The notes beneath the pieces are model-generated. The model saw only the letters and a program-made list of their open reading frames with translations, was not told the origin of the DNA and did no database searches. From Burkholderiales bacterium (GTDB lineage: Bacteria > Pseudomonadota > Gammaproteobacteria > Burkholderiales > Usitatibacteraceae): a DNA stretch of 23,202 bases. Each line of letters opens with the position of its first letter. Within the stretch, counting starts at the first letter, position 1. This document shows positions 14,906 to 23,202 of the stretch, piece after piece. The stretch lies in contig JADGRS010000008.1 of NCBI GenBank assembly GCA_017880705.1, positions 1-23,202 of the forward strand, in the 5' to 3' direction. The position numbers and the translations under genes are program-made.

Positions 14906-15708
14906 CGGCTTCCGGGGCCGAGCGTCGGCGTGTCGAAGAATTCGCGCATCATGAAATCCTCGAGCCCGTCATTGTCCTCGAGGCGCGCCGAAAGGGGCAC
15001 GGTGCGCCCGAGGCGGTGCGATTCCCACCTGAAGTCGCCCTGGTAGTGGGTCCGGATCAGCTCGATCATGCGCTTCACGATCGCTCGCTCCACGTCGCCG
15101 CCTTGGCCCGCGTCGACCTCGATCACCTCGCGCCAGCGCTTGTCGGTATCGGGACGCCAGCCGTTGAACGCGAACTCCGCGGTGCGCGTGCCCTTGCTGA
15201 GGATCTGGAAGACGCCCCCCACGCCCGAGCCCGGGCCCTTCAGGTTGCGCGCGATGTTCGCCAGGGCGATTTCGTCCGATGTGAGCTCTCCCGGCCCGCG
15301 CGCCGCGGCGGCCGCGGCGGCCTCGGCGGCGCGGCGAGCTTCGCGCCGCGCGTTGATCGCGGCCAGCATGTCGAGTGGAGGCTCCTTCGGGGGCGGCGTG
15401 GGCTGCGGCGGACGCGGGGGAGGCTGCACGACGGGCTCGGGCACTCTCGGCGCAGCATGGGGCACGGGGCGCGTCATCATCGAAGGACGCGTCGCGATGG
15501 GCGGCGGCATGGGCGCCGGAGCGCTCGCTGCGCTCTGCGCCTCGACGGCCGCCGCCGGCTCGCGCTCCACCAGCTGCACCGTGAGCGGCGGCTCGGCGCT
15601 GCCGCCCAGCGTCTCCACGGGGCGCTGCCGGATCGGAATCGAGAAGATGAGCACGTGCGCGATGATCGACACGATCGCGGCGATGTCGATACGCCGGATC
15701 TGGATCAC
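14893..15708 (-). CDS. TonB-like proline-rich membrane-anchored protein, function unknown
   Basis: About 271 residues. A single N-terminal membrane helix (IDIAAIVSIIAHVLIFSIPI) after a short basic head is followed by a long Pro/Ala-rich spacer (around PPPRPPQPTPPPKEPP), an Ala/Arg-rich helical stretch and a folded C-terminal domain of about 110 residues (AFNGWRPDTDKRWREVIEVD and later MIELIRTHYQGDFRWESHRLG). The layout is that of TonB or TolA energy transducers, but the C-terminal domain does not show a TonB signature I recognise. Start GTG 15708 is chosen because it overlaps TGA 15707-15705 (the restored EamA stop) as GTGA; GTG 15717 with GAGGG upstream and GTG 15744 are alternatives. It is last in the ptrB-EamA cluster. 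The 3' end overlaps the peroxidase gene tail to tail. Confidence 0.7.
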   Translation of the reverse strand: MIQIRRIDIAAIVSIIAHVLIFSIPIRQRPVETLGGSAEPPLTVQLVEREPAAAVEAQSAASAPAPMPPPIATRPSMMTRPVPHAAPRVPEPVVQPPPRPPQPTPPPKEPPLDMLAAINARREARRAAEAAAAAAARGPGELTSDEIALANIARNLKGPGSGVGGVFQILSKGTRTAEFAFNGWRPDTDKRWREVIEVDAGQGGDVERAIVKRMIELIRTHYQGDFRWESHRLGRTVPLSARLEDNDGLEDFMMREFFDTPTLGPGSRQGR

Positions 15709-16603
15709 GACTTCCACGACTCGACCCTCGGCGATATTTGCCACGCAGCACGATCACGTTCCCCGCCACCGAGACGGCAATCCCGATCCACGTGAGCGCA
15801 TGCCACTGGAAGCCCTCGAACGCGGCCGAGACGAAGAGCGCGACGATCGGAACCATGACGCCAATATAGCCCGCTCGCGCGGCCCCGACACGCTTGAGAA
15901 GCGTGAGAAACGCCCCGAACGCGATGATGGAGCCGAGCACCGCGAGGTAGACAAGCGAAAGAATGTAACCGGGTGTGAGCTCGAACTCGAGGCGCTTGCC
16001 CGCCGCCAGCGCGACGGCGAGGGAAAAGATCGACCCGTAGAGCATGCCCCACGCCATGCCCTGCCACAGCGGGATGCGCGCTTCATGATTGCGGTGCGCG
16101 ACCATCGAGCCCAGCGTCGAGACGACCACCGCGAGCACCGTGAAGATCGCTCCCGCGAACGTGTTGCCGTCGCCCTGCAGGTGCGAGAACTCCGGCCGGA
16201 ACACGAGCGCGATGCCGACGATGCCGAGGATCGATCCCGCGGTCACGCGCCGCGTCATCGGGGTGCCGAAGAAAAGGCGCATGCCGAGCATTCCCAGCAA
16301 CGGGCTCGCCGAATACCCCACCGCGACCAGCCCCGACACGACGAAGCGCTCGGCGTGGTAGACGCAGATGTAGCTCAGCCCGAACATCAGCACGCCGAGG
16401 AGCGCGAGCCACAGGTGCTCGCGCGGCGGATAGCGAAGCGGCTTTCCGCGCACGAGGCAGTACGCGAAGATGAGCACCGAGCTCAGCAGGAAGCGGTAGA
16501 AGACGCTCGCCTCCGGCTCCACGCGCCCCAGCTGGAACTTGATCGCAAGCCACGTCGATCCCCAGATCGAGACACAGACGAGGAAGAGCCTGAGGTTCCC
16601 CAA
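15705..16603 (-). CDS. EamA/DMT-family transporter with an apparent frameshift near its end
   Basis: Drug/metabolite-type exporter with ten predicted helices in two EamA halves; it begins with SIWGSTWLAIKFQLG and includes AVGYSASPLLGMLGMRLFFG and, in the second half, GSIIAFGAFLTLLKRVGAA. The start is a TTG at 16603 that follows directly on the TAA stop of ptrB with no spacer. The protein is intact through GNVIVLRGKY (residue 290), but then, as written, runs on without a stop to 14969, giving 250 extra Arg/Ala-rich residues in the wrong frame of the next gene. Adding one G to the GGG run at 15727-15725 (minus strand) restores a 299-residue protein ending VESWKS, with TGA at 15707-15705 in a GTGA overlap with the TonB-like gene. 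Substrate is unknown; the family exports amino acids or metabolites. Confidence 0.8.
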
Positions 16604-18709
<2,106 letters not shown>

Positions 18710-18746
18710 TGGCGCCAGGGAGGAGCACCGCGGACGTAGGGAGCGA

Positions 18747-18752
18747 ATTATA
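18747..18752 (-). promoter_or_regulatory. TATAAT -10 box of the ptrB operon
   Basis: Perfect -10 on the minus strand, 37 bases before the first ptrB ATG. No good -35 at 16-18 bases; a TTGACG sits only four bases upstream, too near. It would serve ptrB, the EamA exporter and the TonB-like gene. The rest of 18710-18830 contains a short GTGCC-CCA-GGCAC palindrome (18792-18804) and no other gene. Confidence 0.5.
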
Positions 18753-18830
18753 CGGACGTCAACGCCTCATCCGGAGTTCCGTTGAAGAGGCGTGCCCCAG
18801 GCACACCCACAACTCGTAGGAGCAATCGAA

Positions 18831-19067
18831 ATGAACACCCGCAACACCCTCCTCGCGGCCATCCTCGCGGCCGCCCTGCCCGTCGTGGCGCAAACCACCC
18901 CGTCCCCGGGAGAAAAGAACCCGGCGCGCGTGCAGGTCGTCGACAAGGCCACGGCAAGCGCCCAGGCCCAATCCGCCAAGCAGGGCGCCAGGACCGCGAA
19001 GTCGAAGAGAAAGGCGACGAAGAAGCCCAAGAAGGGCGACCAGCCCTCGGCGGCCAAAGCCGGCTGA
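18831..19067 (+). CDS. Small secreted Lys/Ala-rich protein
   Basis: A 78-residue protein. ATG 18831 is chosen because AGGAG lies eight bases before it and because it gives a signal peptide, MNTRNTLLAAILAAALPVVAQ, with a likely cut after VVA or AQT. The mature part is about 57 residues, low in complexity, rich in Ala, Lys, Gln and Thr, with a strongly basic second half (TAKSKRKATKKPKKGDQ). I know no family for it. Such small basic exported proteins may bind nucleic acid, anionic polymers or the outer membrane, but that is speculation. The frame also extends upstream to 18792 without support. It is followed by a perfect hairpin at 19079-19098, and lies divergent from ptrB. Confidence 0.7.
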   Translation: MNTRNTLLAAILAAALPVVAQTTPSPGEKNPARVQVVDKATASAQAQSAKQGARTAKSKRKATKKPKKGDQPSAAKAG

Positions 19068-19078
19068 ATGTTAAAGTA

Positions 19079-19098
19079 GGCACTCCTCGCGGAGTGCC
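19079..19098 (+). promoter_or_regulatory. 8-bp perfect hairpin covering the fRMsr Shine-Dalgarno
   Basis: GGCACTCC and GGAGTGCC form a perfect eight-pair stem with a TCGC loop. GGAG (19091-19094) in the 3' arm is the Shine-Dalgarno of the following gene (seven bases before ATG 19102), so folding would hide it. It may also act as a terminator for the small gene, though only two T follow. Confidence 0.6.
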
Positions 19099-19101
19099 TT
19101 C

Positions 19102-19596
19102 ATGTTCGCCCTCAAGTCCGACCGTCCCGGCACGAAGGCCGGTCTCCTTTCCGAGCTGCTTTCCCAGGCCCGCGCGCTTCTCGCGGGCGAGCGCGACGCC
19201 ACGGCGAACGCGGCGAACCTCGCGGCGCTCGTCTTCCACACGCTCCCGGATCTCAATTGGGCGGGCTTCTACTGGATGAAGCAAGGCGAGCTCGTGCTCG
19301 GCCCCTTCCAGGGCAAGCCCGCGTGCGTGCGCATCGCGATCGGCGCGGGCGTGTGCGGCACCGCGGCGCGCGACAAGCGCACCGTGGTCGTCGAGGACGT
19401 GCACCGGTTTCCGGGACACATCGCGTGCGATTCGGCCTCCAATAGCGAGGTCGTGGTTCCCCTCGTGCGCGACGGCACGGTGCTCGGCGTCTTCGATCTC
19501 GACAGCCCCAGCACACGGCGCTTCGACGAGGAGGACGCGCGCGCCCTCGAGGCGCTGGTCGCGATCTATCTCGAGGCGAGCGACCTGGGAGGCTGA
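19102..19596 (+). CDS. msrC: Free methionine-(R)-sulfoxide reductase (GAF domain)
   Basis: A 164-residue single-GAF-domain protein. The three conserved Cys of this enzyme are at 75 (KPACVRIAIG), 85 (GAGVCGTAA) and 109 (GHIACDSASNSE), with the 10- and 24-residue spacing known for E. coli fRMsr (84, 94, 118). WAGFYWM and VLGVFDLDSPS are also family features. It reduces free Met-R-sulfoxide to methionine using thioredoxin, guarding the methionine pool against oxidation. The start at ATG 19102 has GGAG seven bases upstream, buried in the hairpin. Two bases separate its stop from the next gene (PH domain), which in turn overlaps the polymerase gene, making a three-gene operon. Confidence 0.93.
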   Translation: MFALKSDRPGTKAGLLSELLSQARALLAGERDATANAANLAALVFHTLPDLNWAGFYWMKQGELVLGPFQGKPACVRIAIGAGVCGTAARDKRTVVVEDVHRFPGHIACDSASNSEVVVPLVRDGTVLGVFDLDSPSTRRFDEEDARALEALVAIYLEASDLGG

Positions 19597-19598
19597 CG

Positions 19599-20021
19599 AT
19601 GTCCTATATCGATGAGTCGCTGATCGAGGGCGAAACGCTCCTGCATCGCGCGCACGTCTCGTGGTGGTCGCAGTTCGGCTTCGTGCTCCTGGGCATCGTG
19701 ACGCTCGTCGTCGGCATCGGCCTGGTGTTCCTCGCGATCGCCTGGATCCGCGTGAGATCCACCGAGATCGCGATCACCAACCGGCGCGTGATCTTCAAGA
19801 CGGGATTCGTGAAGCGCCACACCGTCGAGATCAACCTCGAGAAGGTCGAGTCCCTCCGGGTCGAGCAGGGCCTCTGGGGACGCCTCCTCAACTTCGGCTC
19901 GATCTACATCTCGGGCACCGGCGCCTCGGTCGCGCCGTTCCACGACATCGCCGACCCCCTCGTCTTCCGCCGCAAGTTCATGGAGGCGACCAACCGCCCG
20001 ATCACGATGCCCCGGCCGTGA
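19599..20021 (+). CDS. Membrane protein with bacterial PH domain
   Basis: A 140-residue protein with a short cytoplasmic head (SLIEGETLLHRAHVSWW), a hydrophobic segment long enough for two helices (residues 25-49, FGFVLLGIVTLVVGIGLVFLAIAWI), and a C-terminal domain reading STEIAITNRRVIFKTGFVKRHTVE, given here in outline, then INLEKVESLRVEQGLWGRLLNFGSIYI. TNRRxIxKTG followed by the E-x-x-L-xKVES strand is the signature of the bPH2 (PF03703-type) domain. These proteins are common but functionally undefined; membrane-lipid or stress roles have been suggested. The start lies two bases after the fRMsr stop. The end overlaps the GTG of the polymerase gene as GTGA. Confidence 0.85.
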   Translation: MSYIDESLIEGETLLHRAHVSWWSQFGFVLLGIVTLVVGIGLVFLAIAWIRVRSTEIAITNRRVIFKTGFVKRHTVEINLEKVESLRVEQGLWGRLLNFGSIYISGTGASVAPFHDIADPLVFRRKFMEATNRPITMPRP

Positions 20022-21235
20022 CGCTTCGCTCGCTCCTCGTCGATTTCAATTCCTATTTCGCTTCCGTCGAGCAGCAGGTCGAGCCCCGGCTTCGGGGCAA
20101 GCCCCTTGGAGTCGTGCCGATGCTCGCCGACACCACGGTATGCATCGCGGCGAGCGTCGAGGCGAAGACCTTCGGCGTGAAGACCGGCACCAAGGTCGCC
20201 GAGGCGCGGCGGCTGTGCCCGGGGATCGAGTTCGTGATCGCGCGCCACGAGGTCTATATCGAATACCACCATCGCGCCGTGGCCGTGGTCGACACCGTGG
20301 TGCCGGTGCGCGCGGTGCTCTCGATCGACGAGATGGATTGCGAGCTCACGGGACGCTGGCGGGAGCCGGCGCGCGCTCTCGAGACGGCGAAGAAGGTGAA
20401 GACGGCCATCGCTTCGCAGGTCGGCGAATACCTGCGCACCTCCATCGGCATCGGCCCCAATACCTTCATCGCGAAGACCGCCTCCGACATGGTGAAGCCC
20501 GACGGCCTCGTCCTGATCGAGCAATCCGAATTGCCCGAGCGCCTGTTCGATCTCGAGGTGCGCGCGCTCTCCGGGGTCGGCAAGCAGATGGAGAAGCGCC
20601 TGCATGCCCACGGCATCCGCACGGTACGCGACCTCGCGGCGAAATCGCGCGACGAGATGCGCGCGATCTGGGGCGGCATCGGCGGCGGGATCATGTGGAG
20701 CCGCATTCGCGGCGAGGAGCAGCACGAGCGGGAGAACGACACCTCGTCGATCTCGCACTCGAGCGTGCTGGGGCCCGACAACCGCAATCCGGAGCATGCC
20801 TTCGCGGTCCTGAACCGCCTCACGCAGAAGGCGGCGATGCGGCTTCGCAAGGCGGGCTTCTACGCTTCGCGGCTGTCGATCGACCTGAAGTACCTCGACG
20901 GCGGCCATTGGGGCGCCGAGATGCGCCTCGTGGACACCCAGGACACCAAGACTTTCCTGCACGCGCTCGAGAAGCTCTGGTCGAAGCGCCCGCGGGATTC
21001 GCGCACCATCCTCAGGGTCGGCATGGCCTACTCGGACTTCGTCGGCGAAGGCGACCATACGGGCTCCCTCTTCGCCGCCGAGGACAAGTCCAAGAGCCTC
21101 TATTCGACGCTCGACAAGCTCAACTCGCGCTTCGGCAAGCAAGCCGTCTACTTCGCGAGCGCCCACAAGGCGCGCGACCGCGGCGGGTTGCACATCGCCT
21201 TCAACCACATTCCCGATCCGAAGACGGACAAATGA
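20018..21235 (+). CDS. Y-family DNA polymerase (ImpB/DinB-like translesion polymerase)
   Basis: A 405-residue protein starting at GTG 20018, which overlaps the preceding stop as GTGA; the longer open frame upstream is out-of-frame PH-domain sequence. The catalytic metal ligands are present: Asp9 in LLVDFNSYFASVE and Asp104-Glu105 in SIDEMD. Phe14 occupies the steric-gate position. A helix-hairpin-helix region (LSGVGKQMEKRLHAHGIRTVRDLA) and a little-finger domain (KAGFYASRLSIDLKYLDGG) follow. The VDFNSYFASVEQQ start marks a subfamily distinct from E. coli DinB (MDCFFAAVE), often annotated as ImpB-like. It would copy past damaged bases at low fidelity. No LexA box was recognised nearby. A beta-clamp motif at the C-terminus is not obvious (it ends HIPDPKTDK). 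Confidence 0.9.
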   Translation: MTLRSLLVDFNSYFASVEQQVEPRLRGKPLGVVPMLADTTVCIAASVEAKTFGVKTGTKVAEARRLCPGIEFVIARHEVYIEYHHRAVAVVDTVVPVRAVLSIDEMDCELTGRWREPARALETAKKVKTAIASQVGEYLRTSIGIGPNTFIAKTASDMVKPDGLVLIEQSELPERLFDLEVRALSGVGKQMEKRLHAHGIRTVRDLAAKSRDEMRAIWGGIGGGIMWSRIRGEEQHERENDTSSISHSSVLGPDNRNPEHAFAVLNRLTQKAAMRLRKAGFYASRLSIDLKYLDGGHWGAEMRLVDTQDTKTFLHALEKLWSKRPRDSRTILRVGMAYSDFVGEGDHTGSLFAAEDKSKSLYSTLDKLNSRFGKQAVYFASAHKARDRGGLHIAFNHIPDPKTDK

Positions 21236-21244
21236 GAGTGACGC

Positions 21245-21262
21245 ATACAAGAAGCTTTGTAT
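21245..21262. promoter_or_regulatory. Palindrome ATACAA-N6-TTGTAT between polymerase and SDR genes
   Basis: Perfect six-base arms with an AAGCTT-containing middle in the only non-coding stretch (21236-21278) between these genes. It is AT-rich in a GC-rich setting, ten bases after the polymerase stop. It could be an operator or a weak terminator; no T-run follows. Confidence 0.35.
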
Positions 21263-21278
21263 CCGCAGATAGACGCCG

Positions 21279-22091
21279 ATGAACGCCGTCGAACGTCTCG
21301 ATGGAAACGTCGTCGCCATAACAGGGGCTTCCAAGGGAATCGGCGCGGAGTTGGCGAGGCAGCTCGCGGCAAAGGGCGCGAAACTCGTGCTCGCGGCGAG
21401 GAACGAGAAGGAGCTCGAAGCGGTCGCGCAGGCTTGCCGCGATGCGGGCGCCTCGGTGGTATGCGTGCGCGCCGACGTCGCGCTCGAGCGCGACTGCCAG
21501 GCGATCGTCGCGGGCGCGGTGCTCGCGTTCGGAAGGCTCGACACGCTCGTGAACAACGCGGGCATCAGCATGTGGGCGCGCTTCGAGGACATCGAGGACA
21601 TGTCGATCCTCGAAAGGATCATGCAGGTGAACTACATGGGCTCCGTCTACTGCACGCGCCACGCGCTGCCGCACCTTCGCGAATCGCGCGGGCGCATCGT
21701 CGGCGTCGCGAGCCTCGCGGGCATGATCGGCGTGCCCACGCGCACCGGCTACAGCGCCTCCAAGCACGCGATGCGCGGATTCTTCGACTCGCTGAGGATC
21801 GAGCTCGACGGCTCGGGCGTGACGGTCACCATGATCTATCCGGGCTTCGTCTCGACGAGCATTCGCGAAAGCGCCACCGGGCCCGACGGCAAGCCGATCC
21901 TCGTGAGTCCCGTGAAGGAAGGCGAGGCCATGAGCGTCGAGGATTGCGCGCGGCGCATCGTCGCCGCCATCGAGGGCCGCGAGCGCGAGGTCGTCATGAC
22001 GGCTCGCGGTAAAATAGGCCTTTGGCTCAAGCTCGTGGCCCCGGGGCTCATCGACCGGATCGCGAAGCGCGCCATCGAGCGGGGACGCTGA
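21279..22091 (+). CDS. Short-chain dehydrogenase/reductase
   Basis: A 270-residue classical SDR with TGASKGIG (15-22), NNAG (92-95), active-site Ser145 and Tyr158/Lys162 in YSASK. Arg41 after the second strand (LAARNEKEL) suggests NADP(H) preference, by family knowledge. After the catalytic core it has an extra C-terminal region (EDCARRIVAAIEGREREVVMTARGKIGLWLKLVAPGLID) typical of membrane-associated SDRs of the DHRS7/YqjQ kind, with a hydrophobic amphipathic tail. Substrate unknown. No Shine-Dalgarno is clear before ATG 21279. Its TGA is followed directly by the ATG of the LysE-type exporter. Confidence 0.92.
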   Translation: MNAVERLDGNVVAITGASKGIGAELARQLAAKGAKLVLAARNEKELEAVAQACRDAGASVVCVRADVALERDCQAIVAGAVLAFGRLDTLVNNAGISMWARFEDIEDMSILERIMQVNYMGSVYCTRHALPHLRESRGRIVGVASLAGMIGVPTRTGYSASKHAMRGFFDSLRIELDGSGVTVTMIYPGFVSTSIRESATGPDGKPILVSPVKEGEAMSVEDCARRIVAAIEGREREVVMTARGKIGLWLKLVAPGLIDRIAKRAIERGR

Positions 22092-22733
22092 ATGCATTGG
22101 TCTGTCTGGATCACCTACTTCGTCACGACGATCGTGCTGTCGCTCTCGCCGGGACCGGGCGTATTCTCGAGCATCTCGAGCGGGCTGCACCATGGCTTCC
22201 GCCTGGGGCTCTGGAACGGCGTCGGCATGCAGGTGGCGAACCTCCTGATGGTCATCGTGGTCGCGCTCGGCCTGGGCACGATCCTCATCGCCTCCGAGGC
22301 GCTCTTCACCGCGGTGAAATGGCTCGGGGTGATCTACCTCATCTACCTCGGCATCGTCACGTGGCGCGCCGCGCCGAAGCGCTTCGAGGAGGACGGGGAC
22401 GACGGCGCCCGCACGGCGCGCGAAGTGTTCATGCGCGGCTTCTGGGTGAACGCGACCAACCCCAAGGGCATCATCTTTTTCGCGGCGATCCTTCCGCAGT
22501 TCATCGACGTCGCGCTCCCGCAAGCCACGCAATACGCGATTCTCGCGGGGACGACCTTCGCCGTGGACCTCGTGATCATGATGGGCTACACGGCGCTCGC
22601 CGCGAAGGTGCTGCGAGCGATGAGCGATCGGCGCCACCTGCGCTGGGTGAACCGCGGCATCGGCGGCGCGTTCGTCGCGGCCGGCGTGGCGCTGGCGAGC
22701 TTTCGGCGCGCGGCGACCCTCGCCGCCACCTGA
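22092..22733 (+). CDS. LysE/RhtB-family exporter
   Basis: A 213-residue inner-membrane protein with about six helices. The signature SPGPGVFSSISSGL (19-32) near the N-terminus and the ATNPKGIIFFAAILPQF segment in the middle are diagnostic of LysE/RhtB transporters, which export amino acids such as lysine, homoserine, threonine or leucine in exchange for protons. The cargo cannot be told from the sequence. The start directly follows the SDR stop (TGAATG), so the two are almost certainly co-transcribed and translationally coupled. A 33-base gap with an AGGAG precedes the peroxiredoxin. Confidence 0.93.
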   Translation: MHWSVWITYFVTTIVLSLSPGPGVFSSISSGLHHGFRLGLWNGVGMQVANLLMVIVVALGLGTILIASEALFTAVKWLGVIYLIYLGIVTWRAAPKRFEEDGDDGARTAREVFMRGFWVNATNPKGIIFFAAILPQFIDVALPQATQYAILAGTTFAVDLVIMMGYTALAAKVLRAMSDRRHLRWVNRGIGGAFVAAGVALASFRRAATLAAT

Positions 22734-22755
22734 TTTGGCAATACCCACTCAACAC

Positions 22756-22760
22756 AGGAG
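22756..22760 (+). promoter_or_regulatory. Strong ribosome-binding site AGGAG of the peroxiredoxin gene
   Basis: AGGAG six bases before ATG 22767, the clearest Shine-Dalgarno in the window, in line with a highly expressed protein. It fixes the start of the truncated gene at the right edge. Confidence 0.75.
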
Positions 22761-22766
22761 AAGAAC

Positions 22767-23202
22767 ATGACGATCAAGGCCGGAGACCGCCTTCCCGAAG
22801 GCAACGTGCAGGAATTCATCGAAGTCGAAGGAAACGGCTGCACCGTGGGCCCCAACACCTTCAAGGTGCAGGACCTCGTGAAGGGCAAGAAGATCGCGAT
22901 CTTCGGCCTGCCCGGCGCCTTCACGCCCACGTGCTCCGCGAAGCACGTGCCGAGCTACCTCAACAACATGGACAAGCTGAAGGCGAAGGGCGTCGACGAG
23001 GTGTGGTGCTTCGCGGTGAACGATCCCTTCGTGATGGGCGCCTGGTCGCGCGACCAGAAGGCCGGCGGCAAGATCCGCTTCATGGCCGACGGCAGTGCCG
23101 ACTACACGAAGAAGCTCGGCCTCGAGCTCGACCTGACCGCGCGCGGCCTCGGCATGCGCTGCAACCGCTTCTCGATGCTCGTCGACAACGGCGTCGTGAA
23201 GA
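22767..23202 (+). CDS. Peroxiredoxin, Prx5-like (3' truncated)
   Basis: The window ends after 145 codons, about 20-25 short of a normal Prx5-type protein. The peroxidatic cysteine is Cys56 in GLPGAFTPTC, with the Pro49/Thr53 arrangement of the family, and Arg134 in RCNRFSMLVDNG is the conserved active-site arginine. Further Cys are at 25, 81 and 132; which one resolves is unclear (Cys132 is a candidate, since the usual C-terminal part is missing). The enzyme reduces hydrogen peroxide and alkyl hydroperoxides with thioredoxin, glutaredoxin or glutathione. AGGAG six bases upstream supports the start. The gene follows the exporter by 33 bases, and may share its transcript. Confidence 0.92.
   Translation, partial: MTIKAGDRLPEGNVQEFIEVEGNGCTVGPNTFKVQDLVKGKKIAIFGLPGAFTPTCSAKHVPSYLNNMDKLKAKGVDEVWCFAVNDPFVMGAWSRDQKAGGKIRFMADGSADYTKKLGLELDLTARGLGMRCNRFSMLVDNGVVK

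Overview
The window is a GC-rich (about two-thirds GC by eye), gene-dense bacterial chromosome segment. The gene content and protein style (glcDEF with a GST, oligopeptidase B, formate-THF ligase, free Met-R-sulfoxide reductase, a LysE exporter, a GT39-like membrane protein) fit a betaproteobacterium; I cannot name the genus. There are no tRNA, rRNA, CRISPR or transposase genes. No gene-free stretch exceeds about 125 bases.

Layout. 1-1037 (+): the C-terminal part of a GT39/ArnT-like membrane protein. 1034-6963 (-): a glycolate oxidase operon in the order glcD, second glcD paralog, glcE, GST, glcF, with TGATG overlaps at three of four junctions. 6978-7462 (+): a DUF456-type membrane protein broken by an apparent one-base deletion. 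7565-9612 (-): a short-chain dehydrogenase translationally coupled to a Ser/Thr kinase fused to a cyclic-nucleotide-binding domain. 9680-11350 (-): formate-THF ligase. 11438-11905 (+): a SnoaL/NTF2-like protein. 11940-13559 (-): a phosphoesterase lipoprotein. 13676-14905 (+): a diheme peroxidase. 14893-18709 (-): oligopeptidase B, an EamA exporter and a TonB-like protein. 18831-23202 (+): a small secreted basic protein, fRMsr, a PH-domain membrane protein, a Y-family polymerase, an SDR, a LysE exporter and a truncated peroxiredoxin.

How the genes fit together. The glc operon would oxidise glycolate to glyoxylate. Formate-THF ligase handles one-carbon units. The right-hand cluster leans toward oxidative damage (methionine sulfoxide repair, translesion polymerase, peroxiredoxin). 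The kinase/SDR pair is the most regulatory-looking unit.

I did not find a convincing new defence or mobile system. The most unusual observations are: (i) two reading-frame breaks, each repaired by one extra G in a GGG run; (ii) an inverted pair of near-identical 23-bp repeats that bound glcD-glcD2-glcE-DUF456, one of which supplies the GST start; (iii) a perfect hairpin that buries the fRMsr Shine-Dalgarno; (iv) likely leaderless starts for glcD and the SDR; and (v) the kinase-cNMP sensor coupled to the SDR.
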